This document shows positions 58,491 through 64,000 of a stretch of 64,000 nucleotides of DNA, piece after piece (the first letter of the stretch is position 1; each line of letters begins with the position of its first letter). Position numbers and translations under genes: made by a program. Below the pieces are notes generated by a model. That model was not told where the DNA came from. It did not search any database and was given only the letters and a program-made list of their open reading frames with translations. This DNA comes from Pseudomonadales bacterium (GTDB taxonomy: Bacteria; Pseudomonadota; Gammaproteobacteria; Pseudomonadales; Azotimanducaceae): NCBI GenBank assembly GCA_028285415.1, contig JANQPF010000009.1, forward strand, positions 124,001 to 188,000. Direction: 5' to 3'.

Positions 58491-59780
58491 ATGAGTAATT
58501 CTCCCGACCAGTTCAGCCTGCTCGAAGATGACACCCGCGAGTGTCCGTTCCCGTATTTCAAGGCCATTCGCAGGGACTCACCCGTCTACTTCATGGAGGA
58601 GATCCAGGCGTGGTATGTCAGCCGCTACGAGGACATCCGGTACGTGAAAAAGCATCCGGAGCTCTTTTCCAGCGACCTGCATACGCTCGGCTCCCGCGGC
58701 GGCGAGGCACGCAACATTGCCGAGAGCTATCGCACCGAGCACGGCTGGCAGCGGGTTTCGACGCTGCAGAGAACCGATCCGCCACTACACACCTCCTATC
58801 GCCGTTTGATCAACGGGGCGTTCACCGTAAAGCGGGTTCGCACCATGACCAACTACATAGAGACCGCGGTAAACGATCTCATAGACGCTTTCATCGACGA
58901 AGGTCATACCGACTTCGTCTGGTCCTACGCCGTGCCGCTGCCGTGCACGGTCATCGCCGATCAGCTCGGCGTGCCCCGCGATATGATATGGCGGCTCAAA
59001 GAATGGTCAGACGCCATGCTGGCGCCGGGCGGTGGTTTCATCAACGCGGACGAAGCGCTCGAATCGGCGAAGCTCGTCGTCGAGGCGCAACAGTTCTTTG
59101 CATCCGTGATTGCGGACCGGCGGGAAACGCCGCAAGACGACATCATCTCCGATCTGGCGAACACGCAAATCAAAATGCCCGATGGCACCGAACGTCCGCT
59201 CGACATGTACGAACTGCAGGACCTTCTGGACCAGCTTCTGACGGGTGGCAACGAAACCACCACCAACGCCATCGGCTCTGCGCTCATGCTGCTGTTGAAG
59301 GAACCGGAGCTGATGGAAAAACTGCGCGACAATCCAGAGGGGCTCAAGAACTTCGTCGAAGAAACGCTGCGCTTCGAGACGCCGGTCCTGCACCTCTGGC
59401 GGGTTGCCACGGAGGACACCGAGATCGCCGGCGTGCCGATACCGCAAGGGGCAAGCATTGCGCTCGGCTATGCTTCGGCGAATCGAGACGAAGCTGAGTT
59501 CGACGACGGCGAGACGTTCGACCCATTTCGCGAGAAGGCCGGCAAGCACCTGGCGTTCGGATCCGGGCCGCATCACTGCCCGGGTGCAGCGCTGTCACGG
59601 CAGGAAATTTATTCGACGTTCACGATTCTCTTGAACCGGCTGGAAAACATACGCCCCAGTGACGCCAACGAGCGTTTTCTACATGTACCCAACGTCTTTC
59701 TGCGCGGGCTTGCACACCTCGAGATCAGCTTTGACGTCCGGCATCGTGAGCGGTATCTACCCGGCGCTTCGGTCTACTAG
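58491..59780 (+). CDS. cytochrome P450, third
   Basis: A 429-residue soluble bacterial P450. I-helix LLTGGNETTTNAIG, ExxR in VEETLRF, and heme motif FGSGPHHCPG with Cys363 are complete. PFPYFKAIRRDSPVYF is the usual N-terminal block. It is divergent from the SnoaL-like gene with 146 bases between. No redox partner is adjacent. Substrate unknown; the setting beside CYP153 suggests oxidation of a lipophilic carbon skeleton. Confidence 0.94.
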   Translation: MSNSPDQFSLLEDDTRECPFPYFKAIRRDSPVYFMEEIQAWYVSRYEDIRYVKKHPELFSSDLHTLGSRGGEARNIAESYRTEHGWQRVSTLQRTDPPLHTSYRRLINGAFTVKRVRTMTNYIETAVNDLIDAFIDEGHTDFVWSYAVPLPCTVIADQLGVPRDMIWRLKEWSDAMLAPGGGFINADEALESAKLVVEAQQFFASVIADRRETPQDDIISDLANTQIKMPDGTERPLDMYELQDLLDQLLTGGNETTTNAIGSALMLLLKEPELMEKLRDNPEGLKNFVEETLRFETPVLHLWRVATEDTEIAGVPIPQGASIALGYASANRDEAEFDDGETFDPFREKAGKHLAFGSGPHHCPGAALSRQEIYSTFTILLNRLENIRPSDANERFLHVPNVFLRGLAHLEISFDVRHRERYLPGASVY

Positions 59781-59925
59781 CGATCGCAACCAGGCTTTAT
59801 CGATAGCGGCCGCAGCACAATTGTCAGACAGTACCTGCGCAATACATCGAAAGGACCGAACTTCAATTCGTTGACAGGCGATTCGCCCTTTCGGGACCAT
59901 AGACGGTTACCAAACAATTAGTTGA

Positions 59926-59938
59926 GGTCGTTGCGACC
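59926..59938 (+). promoter_or_regulatory. small hairpin at start codon
   Basis: GGTCG-TTG-CGACC ends two bases before ATG 59941 of the Rap1a-like gene. It occupies the ribosome-site position (GAGG 59924-59927) and could lower or gate translation. The rest of the gap 59781-59940 shows a TTGACA box near 59872 but no clear -10. Confidence 0.35.
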
Positions 59939-59940
59939 CG

Positions 59941-60423
59941 ATGAACCACACCGTGACCTTCGCGCGCAAACTGATCGCGCCATGCCTTGTTTTTCTGCTG
60001 GCTGCCGTCACGGCACCGTCGGCGCTGGCGGTCAAGCCGAAAACGCTGGCGGAACTCCGGTCGGACTGCAACGCGTTCAGTGTCGAACCTGAAGGCGCCG
60101 CGGCCCGGCGGTGCGTGATCTACGTCCAGGGATTCCTCGATGGTGCCGTGGCGACCGACGAGCGCGTGGCGCTGAACGTCGCGGAAGAGATCGAGCGCAC
60201 AGAAACGCTGACCGAGCGAGCCATCCGCACCCGGCTGCACACCCGCATCCAGCAGCGTGGACCGTCCTATTATGCAGAGTATTGCGTCGGCGACCCTGTC
60301 CCCATCCAGGAAGTTGTGGGCCACGTGATCGAGGAGTTCGAAGCGCTGACGGCGACCGCCGGCATGCAGGCGCGCGATATCGTCTATGCGGCGCTGCGGC
60401 GCCACTATCCGTGTACGGAGTGA
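59941..60423 (+). CDS. Rap1a/Tai-like periplasmic protein
   Basis: A 160-residue secreted protein with signal peptide (residues 1-30, ending SALA). The mature part has four Cys and the pattern CVIYVQGFLDG, long helix, CVGDPVPIQEVVGHVIEEFE, and a C-terminal RHYPC, which matches the Rap1a/Tai fold first described in type VI secretion immunity proteins. Many such proteins are not next to effectors, and no T6SS gene is here, so an immunity role is not supported. Confidence 0.7.
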   Translation: MNHTVTFARKLIAPCLVFLLAAVTAPSALAVKPKTLAELRSDCNAFSVEPEGAAARRCVIYVQGFLDGAVATDERVALNVAEEIERTETLTERAIRTRLHTRIQQRGPSYYAEYCVGDPVPIQEVVGHVIEEFEALTATAGMQARDIVYAALRRHYPCTE

Positions 60424-60576
60424 GCCTCCCGCTGATTCAGGCCAATTCCGCCTTCACAAGCCCTTGGCATCTGGCGTGTAATGCTGGATTGTTTGACACT
60501 GACGCGTTACTGGTACGCGCTAACCGTGGTGACTGATCGCCAGGTGTACCGGAAACATGGACTGGTCGGAGCCTGA
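60424..60576. other. 153-base gap before Mrp operon
   Basis: Presumed promoter and leader of the Mrp operon. TTTGACA at about 60494-60500 may be a -35 box; no convincing -10 or terminator is seen. No small gene recognised. Confidence 0.35.
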
Positions 60577-61047
60577 ATGCGGATACTGCTGACGCTGGCA
60601 CTCTGGATGATTGCCTGGCTGCTCTGGAGCGGCCTGTACAAACCCCTTCTGATCACACTGGGTGTCATCTCCTGCCTGCTCGTTCTGGTCCTCACCCGAC
60701 GCATGGGGAACGCCGGGCAGGAGTATTTCTCTCTGCGTCTGACCTTCAAACTCGTGCCGTTCTGGACCTGGCTCTTTGGTGAGCTGGTCAAGGCCAACCT
60801 GCAGGTGACGCGTATCATCCTCAGCCCCAGCCTGCCCATCAGCCCAACCGTCGTTCGTATTGATGCGCTGGAAGAAGAGATTGGTGGCCAGGCGCTGCTT
60901 GCCAACTCCATCACGCTGACGCCCGGTACCGTGACCATTGACGATCACGACGCCAGACTGTTTGTGCACTGCCTCACCCAAGAAGGCGCGGACGAAGTGC
61001 GCGAAGGCGAAATGAATCGCCGCATCGCCAGACTGAACGACCGCTGA
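60577..61047 (+). CDS. mnhE: Na+/H+ antiporter subunit E (Mrp/Mnh)
   Basis: A 156-residue membrane protein with two N-terminal helices (residues 3-40) and a cytoplasmic domain with SPSLPISPTVVRIDALEEE and LANSITLTPGTVTID, the family hallmark. It is a small subunit of the multi-protein cation/proton antiporter that uses the proton-motive force to expel Na+. First gene of an operon continuing past the window end, with one base between it and the next gene. Confidence 0.93.
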   Translation: MRILLTLALWMIAWLLWSGLYKPLLITLGVISCLLVLVLTRRMGNAGQEYFSLRLTFKLVPFWTWLFGELVKANLQVTRIILSPSLPISPTVVRIDALEEEIGGQALLANSITLTPGTVTIDDHDARLFVHCLTQEGADEVREGEMNRRIARLNDR

Positions 61048-61048
61048 C

Positions 61049-61324
61049 GTGTTTACCGCCGCATCCATCGCCATTCTCGTCACGATGATCCTGGCCATCG
61101 CCAGGGCATTGATGGGACCGAGCGTGTATGACCGGGTCCTCGCCGTGAACATGTTCGGCACCAAAACGGTGCTGCTGTTGTCGGTGATCGCGTTCCTCTA
61201 CGGACGCCCGGACTTCCTGGACCTGGCCCTCGCCTACGCCCTCATCAACTTCATCGGCGTTCTGGCCGTACTGCAGTTTTTTGAGAACCGTCGCAGCAAC
61301 ACCGACGCCAGGGAGGATGGGTGA
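61049..61324 (+). CDS. mnhF: Na+/H+ antiporter subunit F (Mrp/Mnh)
   Basis: A 91-residue protein with three membrane helices from GTG 61049. RALMGPSVYDRVLAVNMFGTKTVLLL and LDLALAYALINFIGVLAVLQF match MnhF/MrpF. The conserved Asp in the second helix region lies near the proposed ion path. Overlaps the next gene by one base. Confidence 0.93.
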   Translation: MFTAASIAILVTMILAIARALMGPSVYDRVLAVNMFGTKTVLLLSVIAFLYGRPDFLDLALAYALINFIGVLAVLQFFENRRSNTDAREDG

Positions 61325-61650
61325 TGGCCGTCACGCTCGACGTCCTGAGCTGGATACTGCTGCTCCTCGGCGGGGGGTTCGTGCTGGTGGGCGGCATTGG
61401 CGTCATCCGGATGCCCGATCTCTACACCCGCATGCATGCTGCGAGCCTGACGGATACGCTCGGCACGCTATGCATTCTCGGCGGGATAGGTCTCCAGGCC
61501 GGGCTGACGCTCGCGAGCATCAAGCTTGCAGCGATCGCAATTTTTCTGCTCCTGACCGGGCCCACGGCCACCTACGCGCTCGCCAACGCAGCGCTCATGT
61601 CCGGGGTGATGCCCCGCGACGCTGAGCTGCCGGAGGATCTCGACCCGTGA
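61324..61650 (+). CDS. mnhG: Na+/H+ antiporter subunit G (Mrp/Mnh)
   Basis: A 108-residue protein with three membrane helices. GGGFVLVGGIGVIRMPDLYTRMHAAS is the family signature. ATG 61324 overlaps the upstream stop; GTG 61321 is an alternative. Its stop overlaps the GTG start of the next gene. Confidence 0.93.
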   Translation: MAVTLDVLSWILLLLGGGFVLVGGIGVIRMPDLYTRMHAASLTDTLGTLCILGGIGLQAGLTLASIKLAAIAIFLLLTGPTATYALANAALMSGVMPRDAELPEDLDP

Positions 61651-62630
61651 CCGTGATGTTCGGGATTTTTCTACTGACGCTGCTGGTGATTACCGCCGTC
61701 GGCATCGTGCGCGCGCGCAACCTCTTCACCGCGGTGATGCTCACCGGCATCTTTTCGCTTTTGATGGCCGCCAATTTTTTCATCCTCGATGCGGCAGACG
61801 TGGCACTTACCGAGGCCGCAATCGGGGCCGGCATTTCCACGGTGCTTCTGCTGGGCGCGCTCGCGTTAACCCCGGCGCGGGAGCGACGGATAAACAGCGG
61901 GCGCTGGCTGGCACTGACGGTTGTGGCCCTGAACGCGCTCGTTGTGGTGTACGCCACGTTCGAAAAACCCCGGCTTGGAGATCCGAACGCACCCGTGCAT
62001 CAGCACGTTGCCCCGTGGTACCTCGAGGAGACCCCGAGACTCATCGACATTCCCAACGTCGTCACGGCGGTGCTGGGATCGTATCGGGCATACGACACGC
62101 TCGGCGAAGTGATTGTAGTGCTGACGGCAGGCATTGGCGTTCTGTTCCTGCTGGGGTTACCCGGCGCTGTGGGCGACCGGCGACCCGAAGATCTGGCGCA
62201 GGGTCGCACCTATCTGAGCCACCATCTGGTGCCGCAGGTGGTGGGCCGGATGGTCGTGCCGTTTATCCTCCTCTTCGCCCTGTACGTACAGTTTCATGGT
62301 GAATACGGGCCCGGCGGCGGCTTTCAAGCAGGCGCAATATTTGCCGCCGGCATCATCCTGTATGCACTCATCGAAGGAGAGCGCGAAGCGCTGACCCTCA
62401 TATCGCCACGCCTCCTGATGATCCTGATGAGCGGCGGCGCGCTTCTCTACGGCGGCGTTGGTGTCGTCAACATGCTGCTCGGCGGCAACTTCCTCGAATA
62501 TTCGGTTCTGGCCGCAGACCCGGTGAAGGGTCAGCAGTGGGGCATCATCGCAATCGAGCTTGGCGTCGGCATCACCGTCGCCGGCGTACTGCTGGCGATT
62601 TACCACGCGTTTGCGGCAAGGGGACGCTGA
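61647..62630 (+). CDS. fused MbhD(DUF4040)-MbhE-MnhB antiporter subunit
   Basis: A 327-residue membrane protein from GTG 61647 in three parts. Residues 1-75 are MbhD/DUF4040 with ADVALTEAAIGAGISTVLLLGAL. Residues about 88-170 resemble MbhE (DIPNVVTAVLGSYRAYDTLGE). Residues about 188-325 are MnhB with PQVVGRMVVPFILLFALYVQFHG and YGPGGGFQAG. In common Mrp operons the DUF4040 and MbhE-like parts are the C-terminus of the large MnhA; here no MnhA precedes. This is the Mbh-type order (EFG-DEB-C-D). Confidence 0.92.
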   Translation: MTVMFGIFLLTLLVITAVGIVRARNLFTAVMLTGIFSLLMAANFFILDAADVALTEAAIGAGISTVLLLGALALTPARERRINSGRWLALTVVALNALVVVYATFEKPRLGDPNAPVHQHVAPWYLEETPRLIDIPNVVTAVLGSYRAYDTLGEVIVVLTAGIGVLFLLGLPGAVGDRRPEDLAQGRTYLSHHLVPQVVGRMVVPFILLFALYVQFHGEYGPGGGFQAGAIFAAGIILYALIEGEREALTLISPRLLMILMSGGALLYGGVGVVNMLLGGNFLEYSVLAADPVKGQQWGIIAIELGVGITVAGVLLAIYHAFAARGR

Positions 62631-62632
62631 CG

Positions 62633-62989
62633 ATGGAGCTGCTGGGCCTATTCAACTACTGGGTTTTCGCGGTCCTTCTGATGGTCGGATTTTATGCCGT
62701 GATCGCCAAACCCAACATGATCAAGAAGCTTCTGGGCCTGGCGATTTTCCAGGCGGCGGTGTTCCTGCTCTACATCACGATGGACAAAGTTGAGGGCGGC
62801 ACGGCGCCGATCATCCAGGCGGGCGTTGATGCGATCTATTCCAATCCGTTACCGCAGGTGCTGATCCTCACGGCCATTGTCGTCGGCATTTCTACAACGG
62901 CACTGGGGCTTGCGCTTGTCGTACGCATCCATGAGGCCTACGGAACCATCGAGGAAGACGAGACCCAGCAGAAGGATCTCGAAGAGTGA
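62633..62989 (+). CDS. mnhC: Na+/H+ antiporter subunit C (Mrp/Mnh, NuoK-like)
   Basis: A 118-residue, three-helix protein homologous to NuoK. GLAIFQAAVFLLYI, then DAIYSNPLPQVLILTAIVVGISTTALGLALVVRI, is the family block with the conserved Pro-containing helix. ATG 62633 is two bases after the upstream stop; its stop overlaps the next GTG. Confidence 0.93.
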   Translation: MELLGLFNYWVFAVLLMVGFYAVIAKPNMIKKLLGLAIFQAAVFLLYITMDKVEGGTAPIIQAGVDAIYSNPLPQVLILTAIVVGISTTALGLALVVRIHEAYGTIEEDETQQKDLEE

Positions 62990-64000
62990 GCGTTACCTCC
63001 CAGCTCCCGGCGCTGCAGGTCGTGGTGCCGCTCTTGACCGCGCCCGTGCTGGTTCTGCTGCGCGGCGCCAGCCTCGCCTGGGCGGGTGCAACGGCAGCAA
63101 GCTTCATGGCATTTGCGATTGCCATAGCGCTGACACTCGAGGTCCTCGCCGGCGGCACTCAGGTGTACGAAATGGGCGCCTGGCCCGCGCCATTCGGGAT
63201 TGAGCTGCGCATCGACGCCCTGAACGCGCTTGTCCTGCTGATCACCACCGGTGCTTCCGCATTGACGCTCCTCTGCGGGCGCGAGAGTCTCGCCCGAGAC
63301 ATCGACGAAGATCGCCAGCCGCTCTTCTATGCGGCGTGGCTCGTCGCGCTGGCCGGGTTAGCAGGAATTGCGGTCACGGGTGATGCGTTCAACGTCTTCG
63401 TATTCATGGAGATATCTTCCCTCGCCACCTACATCATCATCGCAGCAGGCCCGGACCGCCGCGCGCTGACGGCAACCTTCAAGTACCTGATCATGGGCAC
63501 AATCGGCGCCACGTTCTATCTGATCGGCGTAGGGCTCGTGTACATGATGACCGGCACGTTGAATTTCGCCGACATGGAAGTCCGTATTGCCGACGTCGCA
63601 GATCAGCGGCCCATTCTGGTTGCCGCGGGATTCATCACAGTAGGCCTCGCGCTGAAAGCAGCGGTTTTCCCACTCCATGTCTGGTTGCCCAACGCGTACA
63701 CGCACGCACCGCACGTGGTCACCGCATTCATAGCTGCCTGCTCGACCAAAGTTGCCATTTACGTGCTGTTGCGCTTCGACTTCTTTGTCTTCCAGGGCAA
63801 TCTCGAAGGTCACGTCGTGCAGTTTGCCGGGTTCCTTGCGCCGCTTGCGCTACTCGGGATTGTGGTCGGCTCCGCCGTCGCCGTCGTCGAAGGCAACCTC
63901 AAGCGTCTGCTCGCCTACTCTTCCGTAGCGCAAATCGGCTACATCCTGCTCGGCGCGAGCTTTTCGAACGCCGCCGGTCTTACCGCCGGCGTTGCTCACA
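62986..64000 (+). CDS. mnhD: Na+/H+ antiporter subunit D (Mrp/Mnh), partial at window end
   Basis: The first 338 residues of a large NuoL/M/N-like proton-conducting subunit, from GTG 62986 overlapping the mnhC stop, open to the window end. About ten helices are visible. VFVFMEISSLATYIIIA carries the conserved helix-5 Glu, and ALKAAVFPLHVWLPNAYTHAPHVVTAFIAACSTKVAIY carries the helix-7 Lys and helix-8 Lys region. Full length would be about 490-500 residues. Confidence 0.92.
   Translation, partial: MSVTSQLPALQVVVPLLTAPVLVLLRGASLAWAGATAASFMAFAIAIALTLEVLAGGTQVYEMGAWPAPFGIELRIDALNALVLLITTGASALTLLCGRESLARDIDEDRQPLFYAAWLVALAGLAGIAVTGDAFNVFVFMEISSLATYIIIAAGPDRRALTATFKYLIMGTIGATFYLIGVGLVYMMTGTLNFADMEVRIADVADQRPILVAAGFITVGLALKAAVFPLHVWLPNAYTHAPHVVTAFIAACSTKVAIYVLLRFDFFVFQGNLEGHVVQFAGFLAPLALLGIVVGSAVAVVEGNLKRLLAYSSVAQIGYILLGASFSNAAGLTAGVAH

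Noticed and set aside
59941-60423. Type VI secretion immunity protein
   Set aside because: The Rap1a-like fold is plausible, but there is no effector or T6SS gene near, and such proteins are common outside T6SS.
1-64000. Mobile elements, prophage, CRISPR arrays, tRNA-linked integration
   Set aside because: No transposase, integrase, phage structural gene, spaced repeat array or tRNA-like cloverleaf was seen; the mixed catabolic content alone is not proof of a mobile island.

Overview
This is a gene-dense, high-GC chromosomal segment from a free-living, aerobic, catabolically versatile proteobacterium. RhlE, TspO, a TonB-dependent receptor, PQQ-dehydrogenases fused to cytochrome c and an Mrp antiporter all suggest a gammaproteobacterium, probably marine or otherwise saline. 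There is no rRNA or other taxonomic marker, so finer placement is not possible. I see about 60 protein genes, one clear gene remnant, no tRNA or rRNA, no insertion sequence and no CRISPR. Apart from the remnant at about 12.2-12.5 kb, no gap between genes reaches 300 bases.

Layout. 0-4.5 kb: tautomerase-like protein and divergent HxlR regulator, haloalkane dehalogenase, membrane-anchored sulfatase, anchored unknown protein. 4.5-9.0 kb: a one-directional cluster headed by a gene split by an in-frame TGA, which I read as selenocysteine in a GrdB/PrdB-like reductase. It is followed by two TauD-type Fe(II)/2-oxoglutarate dioxygenases, an isocitrate lyase/PEP-mutase-type enzyme and a GNAT acetyltransferase. 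9.0-13.8 kb: esterase, class III CoA-transferase, COQ4-like protein behind a long palindromic operator, remnant of a DAPG-hydrolase-family gene, SDR, small helical protein. 13.8-23.1 kb: TetR regulator divergent from a seven-gene operon that looks like a meta-cleavage pathway for a sulfated aromatic compound (FAD hydroxylase, SDR-like protein, sulfatase, extradiol dioxygenase, FAH-type hydrolase, VOC protein, PQQ dehydrogenase). 23.1-29 kb: SnoaL-like protein and P450 facing a MarR-like regulator, GMC oxidoreductase with its small subunit, sugar-type symporter. 29-37.4 kb: SnoaL-like protein, CoA-transferase and DUF3604 protein, second symporter, SsuD-like monooxygenase with Gfo/Idh dehydrogenase and divergent LysR. 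37.4-47.6 kb: acylating aldehyde dehydrogenase, acyl-CoA ligase, Baeyer-Villiger monooxygenase, TonB receptor, SnoaL-like protein, second PQQ dehydrogenase. 47.6-56.6 kb: housekeeping and mixed genes (RhlE, TspO, SRPBCC, two glutathione transferases, ADP-ribosylglycohydrolase fusion, D-aminoacylase, DUF2306). 56.7-59.8 kb: CYP153 alkane hydroxylase, SnoaL-like protein, third P450. 60.6 kb to the end: Mrp/Mnh antiporter operon in Mbh-like order, running off the window.

How it works together. Most genes are oxygenases, dehydrogenases, CoA-activating enzymes, hydrolases and transporters, arranged as many small modules, most with their own divergent regulator or palindrome. This suggests a catabolic island for xenobiotic-like, terpenoid, alkane or sulfated organic matter. 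A near-identical 23-base operator core occurs at two sites 17.5 kb apart, next to the two CoA-transferase modules, so at least part of the island appears to be one regulon. The most unusual element is the selenocysteine reductase translationally coupled to an oxygen-dependent dioxygenase.
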